DNA from: Pseudomonas cremoricolorata
GTDB taxonomy: Bacteria > Pseudomonadota > Gammaproteobacteria > Pseudomonadales > Pseudomonadaceae
Assembly: GCF_000759535.1 (NCBI RefSeq)
Contig: NZ_CP009455.1
Location: 4,402,001-4,466,000 of the forward strand
Direction: 5' to 3'
Length of the DNA: 64,000 nucleotides
Shown piece by piece: positions 9,204 to 16,803 of the stretch. Numbering within the stretch: position 1 is the first letter of the stretch; every line of letters starts with the position of its first letter. A model generated the notes under the pieces. It was not told the DNA's origin and made no database searches. It worked only from the letters and a program-made list of their open reading frames with translations. Made by a program: the position numbers and the translations under genes.

Positions 9204-10064
9204 ATGCACACCTGGATAAACGCCCTCGCCGACCACCAGCGCCGTGGTGAGCCGTGCGTGCTGGTGACCATCATCGAAGAGCGCGGCTCGACCCCGCGCA
9301 ATGCCGGCTCGAAGATGGTGGTCAGTGCCAGCGCGCTGTTCGACACCATCGGCGGCGGCCATCTGGAATACAAGGCCCTGCATATCGCCCGGCAGCTGCT
9401 GGCCGAGGGCCGCAGTGCGCCACACCTGGAGCGCTTCAGCCTCGGCGCCAGCCTCGGCCAGTGCTGCGGCGGTGCCACGGTGCTGTTGTTCGAGCCGATG
9501 ATCAGCGTGCAGGCACAGATTGCCGTGTTCGGCGCAGGCCATGTCGGCCGCGCTCTGGTACCCTTGCTCGCCGCGTTGCCGTGCCGGGTGCGCTGGATCG
9601 ATTCGCGAGCTGAAGAATTCCCCGCGCAGATGCCTGACGGTGTGCAGCACATCGTCAGCGACGACCCACTCGACGAGGTCGCCACGCTGCCGGCGGGGTG
9701 CTACTGCATCGTCATGACCCACAACCACGCGCTGGACCTGGAGCTGACCGCAGCGATTCTCAAGCGCAATGATTTCACCTGGTTCGGTCTGATCGGCTCG
9801 CGCAGCAAACGGGTCAAGTTCGAGCATCGCCTGCGCCAGCGCGGCTTTGCCGACCCGCAGCTGGCGCGCATGCGCTGCCCGATGGGCCTGGCCGAGGTCA
9901 AGGGCAAGCTGCCGATCGAGATCGCCGTGTCCATCGCCGCGGAAATCATTGCCACCTACAACGCCCGTTTCGGTCAGCACGACGCTGCCTGCAACGCTGG
10001 CCCCATTGCCCAGTTGCTGCCGCCTTCACGGCGCAGCCACGCCCCTTTGACGAGCCTGACATGA
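9204..10064 (+). CDS. xdhC: Xanthine dehydrogenase accessory protein XdhC
   Basis: XdhC binds the molybdenum cofactor, protects it during sulfuration and delivers it to the large subunit; it is not part of the final enzyme. The protein has 286 residues. N-terminal family features are IIEERGSTPRNAGSKM, TIGGGHLEY and the Cys pair in LGQCCGGATVLLFEP. A Rossmann-like C-terminal half contains VFGAGHVGRALVPLLAALP and FTWFGLIGSRSKRVKF. A strong AGGAGG ribosome-binding site lies 9 bases before the ATG. The stop overlaps the guaD start (ATGA). Confidence 0.94.
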   Translation: MHTWINALADHQRRGEPCVLVTIIEERGSTPRNAGSKMVVSASALFDTIGGGHLEYKALHIARQLLAEGRSAPHLERFSLGASLGQCCGGATVLLFEPMISVQAQIAVFGAGHVGRALVPLLAALPCRVRWIDSRAEEFPAQMPDGVQHIVSDDPLDEVATLPAGCYCIVMTHNHALDLELTAAILKRNDFTWFGLIGSRSKRVKFEHRLRQRGFADPQLARMRCPMGLAEVKGKLPIEIAVSIAAEIIATYNARFGQHDAACNAGPIAQLLPPSRRSHAPLTSLT

Positions 10065-11365
10065 CCGTTACCCGCAAAGCCTACCGCGCCGCCATCCTGC
10101 ACAGCATCGCCGACCCTGCCGAGGTCGGCGTGCAGGCTTCCCATGAGTATTTCGAAGATGGCCTGTTGGTCATCGACCAGGGCCGCATCAACGCCGTGGG
10201 CCATGCCAGCGAGCTGTTGCCGACGCTGGCCGCCGACATCGAGGTGGTGCACTACCAGGATGCGCTGATCACCCCAGGCTTCATTGACACCCACATCCAT
10301 TTCCCGCAGACCGGCATGATCGGCTCCTACGGCGAGCAACTGCTGGACTGGCTCAATACCTACACCTTCCCCTGCGAGCGGCAGTTCGCCGACAAGGCCC
10401 ATGCCGACCAGGTCGCCAAACTGTTCATCGATGAACTGCTGCGCAACGGCACCACCACCGCGCTGGTGTTCGGCAGCGTGCACCCTGAATCGGTCAACGC
10501 CCTGTTCGAGCAGGCCGAGCGCCTCGATCTGCGCCTGATCGCCGGCAAGGTGATGATGGACCGCAACGCCCCGGACTACCTCACCGACACGGCCGAATCG
10601 GGCTACCGGGACAGCAAGGCGCTGATCGAACGCTGGCATGGCAAGGGCCGCCTGCACTACGCGGTGACGCCGCGCTTCGCGCCCACCAGCACCCCCGAAC
10701 AACTGGCTGCGGCCGGCCGACTGCTCAAGGAGCACCCAGGCGTCTACCTGCACACGCACCTGTCGGAAAACCTCAAGGAAATCGACTGGGTCAAGCAGCT
10801 GTTCCCTGAGCGCAGCGGCTATCTGGATGTGTATGACGACTTCGAGCTGCTCGGTGAGCGCTCGGTGTTCGCCCATGGCGTGCACTTGTGCGACCAGGAA
10901 TGCCAGCGCCTGGCCGAGACCGGCTCAGCGGTGGCGTTCTGCCCGACTTCGAACCTGTTCCTGGGCAGCGGGCTGTTCAACCTGCCCCAGGCCGAGCGCT
11001 TCAAGGTCAATGTCGGGCTGGGCACCGACGTAGGCGCCGGCACCAGTTTTTCCCTGCTCAACACCTTGAACGAGGCCTACAAGGTCATGCAGCTACAGGG
11101 CGCGCCGCTGCACCCGTTCAAGTCGCTGTACCTGGCCACCCTGGGCGGCGCTCGCGCCCTGCGCCTGGACGACCGCATCGGTAGCCTGCGCCCCGGCAAC
11201 GACGCCGACTTCGTGGTCCTCGACTACAAGGCCACCCCGCTGCTCGACTACCGCCTGCAGCAGTCCACCAGCATCGAGGAAACCCTGTTCGTACTTGCTA
11301 CCTTGGGCGACGACCGTACCGTGCGCGAAACCTTCGCAGCCGGGCGCTCGGTGCATCGGCGTTGA
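10061..11365 (+). CDS. guaD: Guanine deaminase
   Basis: Guanine deaminase hydrolyses guanine to xanthine and ammonia, feeding the dehydrogenase encoded just upstream. The 434-residue protein is an amidohydrolase-superfamily zinc enzyme. Metal ligands H78 and H80 lie in PGFIDTHIHFPQ. Further motifs are VTPRFAPTST, LHTHLSEN, VFAHGVHL and GLGTDVGAGTSFSLL, the last giving the metal-binding Asp. ATGA overlap with xdhC indicates a single xdhABC-guaD transcript, which ends at an inverted repeat before a convergent GntR gene. Confidence 0.95.
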   Translation: MTVTRKAYRAAILHSIADPAEVGVQASHEYFEDGLLVIDQGRINAVGHASELLPTLAADIEVVHYQDALITPGFIDTHIHFPQTGMIGSYGEQLLDWLNTYTFPCERQFADKAHADQVAKLFIDELLRNGTTTALVFGSVHPESVNALFEQAERLDLRLIAGKVMMDRNAPDYLTDTAESGYRDSKALIERWHGKGRLHYAVTPRFAPTSTPEQLAAAGRLLKEHPGVYLHTHLSENLKEIDWVKQLFPERSGYLDVYDDFELLGERSVFAHGVHLCDQECQRLAETGSAVAFCPTSNLFLGSGLFNLPQAERFKVNVGLGTDVGAGTSFSLLNTLNEAYKVMQLQGAPLHPFKSLYLATLGGARALRLDDRIGSLRPGNDADFVVLDYKATPLLDYRLQQSTSIEETLFVLATLGDDRTVRETFAAGRSVHRR

Positions 11366-11384
11366 GGCGATCGGTGGCGTCGAG

Positions 11385-11453
11385 CGTGCAGGAGCGGGCG
11401 GCAGCGATTGGGGTCGCTTAGCGGCCCATCGCGACCGAAGTCGCGCCTGCACG
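11385..11453. repeat. REP-like inverted repeat between convergent guaD and gntR
   Basis: The 69-base element has terminal arms CGTGCAGGAGCG and CGCGCCTGCACG (11 of 12 positions pair) and an internal GCGACCGAAGTCGC palindrome. It resembles the repeated extragenic palindromes common in P. putida-group genomes. It fills the gap between two converging genes and may act as a bidirectional transcription stop or mRNA stabiliser. Confidence 0.6.
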
Positions 11454-11454
11454 A

Positions 11455-12210
11455 CTACCCGGCAGCCGTCGGCTTGGGCTTTTTCAGCAGGTGGGAAAAC
11501 ACGGCGTGGAGGTCGTCGGAGGCGCTTTCTTCGTCGAGGTTGAGCTTGCTGTCGATGTGATCCATGTGATGCATCATCAGGCTCACTGCCTGCTGCGCAT
11601 CACCGGCCTCGATGGCGTCGATCAGTTGCATGTGCTCGTCGTACGAGCAGTGCGAGCGGTTGCCGCTTTCGTACTGAGCGATGATCAGCGAGGTCTGCGA
11701 CACCAGGCTGCGCTGGAAGCTCACCAGCGGCGCATTGCCGGCCGCCTCGGCCAGCTTGAGGTGAAACTCGCCTGACAGGCGAATGCCCGCGCCGCGATCA
11801 CCCCGCGAAAAACTGTCGCGTTCCTCACGCACCATCTGGCGCAGTTCGCTGAGCTGTTCGGCGGTGGCGTGCTGCACCGCCAGTTCGGTGATGGCGCGCT
11901 CGACCATGCGCCGCGAGAAGAACACCTGGCGCGCCTCTTCCACAGTAGGGCTGGCCACCACCGCGCCGCGGTTGGGCCGCAGCAGCACCACGCTTTCATG
12001 GGCAAGACGCGAGAGCGCGCGGCGGATGATGGTGCGGCTGACCCCGAAAATCTCGCCCAGCGCTTCTTCGCTGAGCTTGGTGCCCGGCGCCAGGCGCTGC
12101 TCGAGGATGGCCTCGAAGATATGCGCGTAGACGATGTCGTCCTGGGTACCACTGCGACCGACCTTGTTGGCGCGCACAGGTTTTTTCAGAGGTTGCAGCT
12201 GTTCGTTCAT
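11455..12210 (-). CDS. GntR-family (FCD subfamily) regulator beside the purine permease
   Basis: The 251-residue protein begins MNEQLQPLKKPVRANKVG. An N-terminal winged helix (LEQRLAPGTKLSEEALGEIFGVSRTIIRRALSRL in segments, residues about 35-80) precedes a helical FCD sensor domain with YDEHMQLIDAIEAGDAQQAV. ATG 12210 has a GAGAG ribosome-binding site; the longer open frame runs into the intergenic region. It is divergent from the NCS2 permease and convergent with guaD, so it probably controls purine uptake and catabolism. Two TTGTACACA boxes in its promoter region are candidate binding sites. Confidence 0.88.
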   Translation of the reverse strand: MNEQLQPLKKPVRANKVGRSGTQDDIVYAHIFEAILEQRLAPGTKLSEEALGEIFGVSRTIIRRALSRLAHESVVLLRPNRGAVVASPTVEEARQVFFSRRMVERAITELAVQHATAEQLSELRQMVREERDSFSRGDRGAGIRLSGEFHLKLAEAAGNAPLVSFQRSLVSQTSLIIAQYESGNRSHCSYDEHMQLIDAIEAGDAQQAVSLMMHHMDHIDSKLNLDEESASDDLHAVFSHLLKKPKPTAAG

Positions 12211-12314
12211 GGGCTCTCGGTGAAGAGGATCGGCCGGCGCATTCCTGGCGCTTGTGACGCCGCAGGAGGGCCTGGCAGGACCGGATGGTGATGATGGGCG
12301 AAAGTATGCGCTCA

Positions 12315-12424
12315 TTGTACACAGGCTCTGGCGTTTCTGCAGTGCGCCAATGGCTTGTTCAGCAGTTGTACGGCAACCGTTGAACACAGAAAAGAAAACA
12401 TTATTTGCATTCTTTGTACACAAA
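12315..12424. promoter_or_regulatory. Pair of TTGTACACA boxes (candidate GntR operators)
   Basis: The 347-base gap between the GntR gene and the permease contains TTGTACACA at 12315-12323 and TTTGTACACAAA at 12413-12424. The latter is an inverted repeat with five-base arms (TTTGT/ACAAA) around AC. FadR-type GntR proteins usually bind short TNGT...ACNA palindromes. A third, weaker TTGTACGGCAA lies at about 12366-12376. Confidence 0.5.
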
Positions 12425-12448
12425 CGCATAATCCAGCGAGCGACTTCC

Positions 12449-12462
12449 TGACCTCACGGTCA
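12449..12462. promoter_or_regulatory. TGAC-N6-GTCA inverted repeat, copy 3 (purine permease promoter)
   Basis: TGACCTCACGGTCA has the same arms, the same six-base spacing and the same G before GTCA as the two copies upstream of xdhA. It shares the left flank TTCC with copy 2. It lies about 96 bases before the permease start codon. Confidence 0.55.
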
Positions 12463-12526
12463 ACAAATAGACAGGCCGTCGCGCCCCACTCACAGGCCGC
12501 CTTGCACCAGGCGTGACTGCGCTCCG

Positions 12527-12538
12527 AACAACAAGAAC
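12527..12538 (+). promoter_or_regulatory. A-rich (AAN)4 catabolite-activity motif before the purine permease
   Basis: AACAACAAGAAC matches the AANAANAA pattern of Hfq/Crc targets. It lies just before the GGAG ribosome-binding site (12546-12549) of the permease, in the same position as the motif in the xdhA leader. Confidence 0.5.
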
Positions 12539-12557
12539 GATTCGAGGAGTACTCGCT

Positions 12558-13907
12558 GTGGAACGCCAAAAACCCGAAGCGCCCGCCGTCGACCGCACCC
12601 CTGCACCTGCCAGCGGCTGGCTGGAACGACTGTTCAACCTGCAGCGCCATGGCACCACGGTCAAAACCGAACTGATCGCCGGCATGACCACCTTCATCAC
12701 CATGGCCTACATCATCTTCGTCAACCCCAACATCATGGCCGATGCGGGCATCGACCATGGGGCGGCGTTCGTCGCCACCTGCATCGCGGCAGCGTTAGGC
12801 TGCCTACTGATGGGCCTGTACGCCAACTGGCCAGTGGGCCTGGCGCCAGGCATGGGCCTGAACGCCTTCTTCACCTACACCGTGGTCGGCACCATGGGCT
12901 ACAGCTGGCAGACCGCCTTGGGCGCGGTGTTCATTTCCGGGGTGCTGTTCATGATCCTGACCCTGTCGCGGGTGCGCGAATGGCTGCTCAACAGCATCCC
13001 ACTGAGCCTGCGCCACGCCATGGGCGCCGGGGTCGGGCTGTTTCTCGGGGTGATCGGGCTGAAGACCGCCGGCATCATCGTCGCCAGCCCGGCCACCTTG
13101 ATCAAGCTCGGCTCACTGCACGAACCGGCGCCGCTGCTGGCCGCGCTGTGCTTCCTGCTGATCGCCATCCTCAGCTATCACCGGGTGTTCGGCGCGATTC
13201 TCATCAGCATCGTCAGCGTCACGCTGATTGGCTGGGGCTTGGGCCTGGTGCAGTACGGCGGGGTGTTCTCGCTGCCACCGAGCCTGGCGCCGACCTGGCT
13301 GGCCATGGACCTGGCCGGGGTGTTCAACGTCAGCATGATCAGCGTGGTGCTGGCGTTTCTCTTCGTGCATATGTTCGACACCGCCGGCACGCTCATGGGC
13401 GTGGCGCAACGGGCCAACCTGGTCAAGGCCGATGGACGCATCGAACACCTTTCCCGCGCGCTCAAGGCCGACAGCGCATCCAGCGTGTTCGGCGCCGCGG
13501 TCGGGGTGCCGCCGGTGACCAGCTACGTGGAAAGCGCCGCCGGGGTCGCTGCCGGTGGACGCACGGGGCTGACGGCGGTGGTGGTCGGGCTGCTGTTCGT
13601 CGCGGCGATGTTCTTCGCCCCGCTGGCCGGGATGATTCCCGCCTACGCCACGGCCGGCGCGCTGATCTACGTGGCGATGCTGATGATGGGCAGCATGGCG
13701 CACATCAACTGGGACGAGGCCACCGACTGCATCCCGGCGATCGTCACGCTGATCATGATGCCGCTGACCTTCTCGGTGGCCGACGGCATCGCGCTGGGCT
13801 TCATCAGCTACGTGGCGCTCAAGGCGGGCACCGGCCGGCACCGGGAGATTTCCGCGAGCCTGTGGGTGCTGTGCGTGATTTTCATCGCCAAGTTCGCGTT
13901 TCTCTAG
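12558..13907 (+). CDS. NCS2-family purine permease (hypoxanthine/guanine/xanthine type)
   Basis: A 449-residue inner-membrane transporter of the AzgA-like NCS2 group. It begins at GTG 12558, which has GGAG 8 bases upstream and reads MERQKPEAPA. Family motifs include GTTVKTELIAGMTTFITMAY, FVNPNIMADAG, GLAPGMGLNAFFTYTVVG and DTAGTLMGVAQRAN. Twelve or more hydrophobic segments follow one another. Its neighbours are purine-catabolic genes, and it shares two kinds of regulatory site with xdhA, so a purine base is the likely substrate. The exact base cannot be decided from sequence. Confidence 0.9.
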   Translation: MERQKPEAPAVDRTPAPASGWLERLFNLQRHGTTVKTELIAGMTTFITMAYIIFVNPNIMADAGIDHGAAFVATCIAAALGCLLMGLYANWPVGLAPGMGLNAFFTYTVVGTMGYSWQTALGAVFISGVLFMILTLSRVREWLLNSIPLSLRHAMGAGVGLFLGVIGLKTAGIIVASPATLIKLGSLHEPAPLLAALCFLLIAILSYHRVFGAILISIVSVTLIGWGLGLVQYGGVFSLPPSLAPTWLAMDLAGVFNVSMISVVLAFLFVHMFDTAGTLMGVAQRANLVKADGRIEHLSRALKADSASSVFGAAVGVPPVTSYVESAAGVAAGGRTGLTAVVVGLLFVAAMFFAPLAGMIPAYATAGALIYVAMLMMGSMAHINWDEATDCIPAIVTLIMMPLTFSVADGIALGFISYVALKAGTGRHREISASLWVLCVIFIAKFAFL

Positions 13908-13910
13908 CGC

Positions 13911-14714
13911 TTACTCCAGCACCTCGACCGACATACCCACCTTGAGCACGCCTTCACCATCGGCGGCCAGGTTCTGTCCGAACACCACATCGCCGTCGCG
14001 GCTGCGGAAGGTCTTGAGGGTCAGCAGCGGCTCCTTGTCGGGGCTGCGCTGGCCGGTGGCGGGGTCGAGTGTGGTGAGGATGCAGCGCACGCTGGGCTTG
14101 AGCAGACGCAAGGTGATGTCGCCGATGCGGATGCGCCGCCAGCGGTCTTCGGCGAAGGGCTCGGCGCCCTCGACCACCAGGTTGGGGCGAAAGCGCAGCA
14201 TCTCCATAGGCCGACCGATGCGGCGATTGAGTTCATCCAGCGAGCCTTGGCCGATCAACAGCAAGGGGAAGCCATCGGGGAACGTCGCACGGTCGCTGTT
14301 CAGGCCATAGCCATTGGGCAGATAGCGCGCCCTGTGCGCCGGGCAGTGCACCAGGCGCAGGGGTTTGCCGAGCAGTGCGCTGAGCCAGTCGGCAGCGGCA
14401 TCACCGGCATCGGGCACCTGCAAGGTGTCGCGCCAGATCGTCACCCCGCGCAGCGCATCGTCCGCCGCCGGCACGGGTACGTTCAGCGAAGCGAAGCCTG
14501 GCGCTTCGAGCCGCAGGCTGCCATCTGGCAGATGCAACGCGCCGATCTGGGTCATCTGCGGCCAGGCACGCTGGGTGAGGAACTGGCCGTTGTCGGCGCG
14601 CACCACCATCCAGCGGCGATCGCCGGTCAGGCCCAAGGCGTCGACCGAGGACTCGGCCAGTGTCTGGGCCTGACCTGACTTCAACGGATACCGATACAAC
14701 GCACTCAACAGCAT
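13911..14714 (-). CDS. MOSC domain protein (YcbX-like)
   Basis: A 267-residue protein with an N-terminal MOSC-associated beta-barrel (LYRYPLKSGQ, LGLTGDRRWMVV, LTQRAWPQM) and a C-terminal MOSC domain (FRPNLVVEGAEPFAEDRWRR in segments). A conserved Cys lies in LKPSVRCILTTLDP and is the likely sulfur or molybdenum-cofactor ligand. Related YcbX/mARC proteins are molybdenum enzymes that reduce N-hydroxylated compounds. It has no ferredoxin domain, unlike E. coli YcbX. It converges on the purine permease with a 3-base gap. Presence near molybdoenzyme and molybdopterin genes is suggestive only. Confidence 0.82.
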   Translation of the reverse strand: MLLSALYRYPLKSGQAQTLAESSVDALGLTGDRRWMVVRADNGQFLTQRAWPQMTQIGALHLPDGSLRLEAPGFASLNVPVPAADDALRGVTIWRDTLQVPDAGDAAADWLSALLGKPLRLVHCPAHRARYLPNGYGLNSDRATFPDGFPLLLIGQGSLDELNRRIGRPMEMLRFRPNLVVEGAEPFAEDRWRRIRIGDITLRLLKPSVRCILTTLDPATGQRSPDKEPLLTLKTFRSRDGDVVFGQNLAADGEGVLKVGMSVEVLE

Positions 14715-14758
14715 GGGGCTACCGCCTCCTGGCTCAGCAAACGCTCAGCTTATACCGC

Positions 14759-15694
14759 TCAGGCCTCGGCGACATCCAGCGACAGGCGATGGCGCACCAC
14801 CTCGACCAGGCGATCGGGCTGGAACTTGGAGAGGAAGTTGTCGCAACCGACCTTCTTCACCATCGATTCGTTGAAGCTGCCCGACAGCGAGGTGTGCAGC
14901 ACCACATACAGGCCACGCAGGCGCGGATCGTTGCGGATTTCGGTGGTCAGGCGGTAGCCGTCCATTTCTGGCATTTCGGCATCGGTGAAGACCATCAGCA
15001 GCTTCTCGCAGATGTCCTCACCGGCATCGGCCCAGGCCTTGAGCATGCGCAAGGCCTTGAGGCCGTCGCTGGCGACGTGCAGTTTGACGTCGAGCTGGGT
15101 CAGGGTGTCGCGCAACTGCGCCAGGGCCACACTGGAGTCGTCCACCAGCAGAATTTCGCGGCCACGGGCCTTGGCCAGCAACGGATCGTCGAGCTTCTCG
15201 CGCGAGACCTTGGCGTTGTACGGCACGATCTCGGCCAACACCTTCTCGACATCGATTACCTCGACCAACTGCTCGTCGACCTTAGTGATGGCGGTCAGGT
15301 AGTGCTGACGTCCGGCGCTGGTCGGCGGCGGCATGATCGATTCCCAGTTGAGGTTGACGATGCGCTCGACGCCACCGACCAGGAACGCCTGCACCGAGCG
15401 GTTGTACTCGGTGACGATGATCGTGCTGTCCGGGCCTGGCTGCAGCGGGCGCATGCCAATGGCCTGGGACAGGTCGATAACCGGCAGGGTCTGCCCACGC
15501 AGGTTGACCACGCCACAGACGAATGCGTGGCGCTGCGGCATGAGGGTCAGTTTGGGCAGTTGCAGCACTTCCTGAACCTTGAACACGTTGATCGCGAACA
15601 ACTGCCGGCCGGCCAGGCGGAACATGAGAATTTCCAGGCGGTTCTCGCCCACCAGTTGCGTGCGTTGATCTACCGTGTCGAGAATGCCCGCCAT
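14759..15694 (-). CDS. cheV: Chemotaxis coupling protein CheV
   Basis: CheV joins a CheW-like coupling domain to a response-regulator receiver and helps chemoreceptor arrays adapt. The 311-residue protein has the CheW domain at residues about 15-160 (LEILMFRLAGRQLFAINVFK, GVVNLRGQTLPVIDL). The receiver runs from about 180 to 305, with acidic residues D185 and D186 and phospho-acceptor D238 in FTDAEMPEMDG. The ATG at 15694 has a CAGGGGCA ribosome-binding site. A FliA-type promoter lies just upstream, linking expression to the flagellar programme. Confidence 0.94.
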   Translation of the reverse strand: MAGILDTVDQRTQLVGENRLEILMFRLAGRQLFAINVFKVQEVLQLPKLTLMPQRHAFVCGVVNLRGQTLPVIDLSQAIGMRPLQPGPDSTIIVTEYNRSVQAFLVGGVERIVNLNWESIMPPPTSAGRQHYLTAITKVDEQLVEVIDVEKVLAEIVPYNAKVSREKLDDPLLAKARGREILLVDDSSVALAQLRDTLTQLDVKLHVASDGLKALRMLKAWADAGEDICEKLLMVFTDAEMPEMDGYRLTTEIRNDPRLRGLYVVLHTSLSGSFNESMVKKVGCDNFLSKFQPDRLVEVVRHRLSLDVAEA

Positions 15695-15731
15695 TGCCCT
15701 GCCCCTGAGGTGAAAAATGTCATTGGCCCTG

Positions 15732-15757
15732 TATCGGCGTCATGCGCGTTAACTTGA
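15732..15757 (-). promoter_or_regulatory. FliA (sigma-28) promoter of cheV
   Basis: Read on the minus strand, TCAAG (15757-15753) is followed after 14 bases by GCCGATA (15738-15732), very close to the Pseudomonas flagellar sigma-28 consensus. The -10 ends 37 bases before the cheV start codon. Confidence 0.8.
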
Positions 15758-15976
15758 TGGGAACGCGCAGCCTGGGTAACGGCAATGATATCACTTCAAT
15801 AGCACTGCAAGGACTGGCCGCACCCTTCATCCATGCCAACGCAAGCCCCGGCCCAGGCGGCTCGCCGCCTTGACCATCGGGGAAACCCTTACCCCATACC
15901 GGGTCGAACCTGATATTCGCGCTATCCATTACCCATTAATGTGATGCCCTTCGCACTGCATGGAAGGAGTCAGGCT

Positions 15977-16033
15977 TTGTTGCCACTAGTGTTCGAAGGC
16001 GCGGCAGCCGCCGCGCGTGGTCCGGGCCATTGA
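15977..16033 (+). CDS. Possible 18-codon leader peptide before the Hpt-like gene
   Basis: A strong GGAAGGAG ribosome-binding sequence (15962-15969) is followed after 7 bases by TTG codons and an 18-residue frame (MLPLVFEGAAAAARGPGH). It ends in TGA only 2 bases before the ATG of the next gene. That next gene has no ribosome-binding site of its own, so translational coupling through this short frame is plausible. Rare TTG initiation and lack of homology evidence keep confidence low. The rest of the gap 15695-15976 shows a GC hairpin near 15860 and no gene I recognise. Confidence 0.3.
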   Translation: MLPLVFEGAAAAARGPGH

Positions 16034-16035
16034 GC

Positions 16036-16509
16036 ATGGATCAGCGCCCGTCCGACACCGCCACCCTGCGGCCGTTTCTTGCCGATGCCCGGCGTCTGCT
16101 GGCCACTGCCGAAGACTGCATGGCGCACCTGCAGCTGATCGACGACGATGCCGATGCCTGCCATTGCCTGCAACAGGCGCTCAGCGCGCTGGCAAGACGC
16201 GCAGCGCTGGCCGGGGTCGACGAACTCACCCGCTATGCCGAGCCACTGCGCTACCTGCTGTCGTTGGCGTGTCAGGCGCCGCGCCTGAGCGAAGTACTGT
16301 TGCTGCGCACCCAGGCCTGCCTTGACCTGCTGGCCTGGCAGCTGGAATTGCTCGACCCCTCGACCGGCCGCATCGACCTCGACGAACAGGAACAACTGCG
16401 CCTGCTCCACGACCTGGCCGGCGCGCTGGATGCGCAGCAACGCCTGATCGCCAGCGCCGACTGCGGCACGCCCTGCACGCAGGGCGGGGGGCACTCCCAG
16501 CCAGACTAA
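16036..16509 (+). CDS. Hypothetical protein with a degenerate Hpt-like helical fold
   Basis: The 157-residue, all-helical, Leu/Ala-rich protein starts MDQRPSDTATLRPFL; an alternative TTG lies 6 bases upstream. The pattern LADARRLLATAEDCMAHL, then a helix HCLQQALSALARRAALAGVD, then YAEPLRYLLSLA and LLLRTQACLDLLAWQLELLD, resembles the P1/Hpt domain of CheA-type kinases. The usual phospho-acceptor His in the HSxKG signature is absent, with Leu49 at that place. It lies between cheV and a two-component pair on the plus strand. A role as a non-phosphorylatable Hpt mimic is inference. Confidence 0.6.
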   Translation: MDQRPSDTATLRPFLADARRLLATAEDCMAHLQLIDDDADACHCLQQALSALARRAALAGVDELTRYAEPLRYLLSLACQAPRLSEVLLLRTQACLDLLAWQLELLDPSTGRIDLDEQEQLRLLHDLAGALDAQQRLIASADCGTPCTQGGGHSQPD

Positions 16510-16651
16510 GTTGCAACTTGCCAGGCGCAGAGGTGATTAAACGCGACAACTAACCCCTCTTAACTATCGTTGTTACGCTGCAACTTGAACGCTGCATAAA
16601 TACTGGCAATTGGCCTTGGTCGAATCCTGCCGGTGCCCCGTAAATACTGGG

Positions 16652-16677
16652 CGCGGCGCCACTTCGGGGGCGCCGCG
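16652..16677. repeat. GC-rich perfect hairpin between the Hpt-like and kinase genes
   Basis: CGCGGCGCC (16652-16660) and GGCGCCGCG (16669-16677) form a 9-base perfect stem with loop ACTTCGGG. There is no T-run after it on the plus strand. Upstream in the same 294-base gap the decamer TAAATACTGG occurs twice (at about 16597 and 16641). It may be a factor-assisted terminator or part of an untranslated RNA. Confidence 0.45.
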
Positions 16678-16803
16678 ACCAAACCAACCCGAAGTGATAA
16701 CATGCGCCCAATCAATTATTCCTGACCCCACCCATACTGCATTGCGGCGCGCTGCCGATGCCATCCGCCGAACGTCCCGTCCTCATTAGCGATCTCTCTG
16801 ACT

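Noticed and set aside
7706..9685. A 659-codon minus-strand frame opposite xdhB and xdhC.
   Set aside because: It crosses two well-supported genes and has the low-complexity composition of an antisense frame.
16652..16677. The GC hairpin as a standard intrinsic terminator.
   Set aside because: There is no T-run on either side in the needed position, so it is reported only as a structured repeat.
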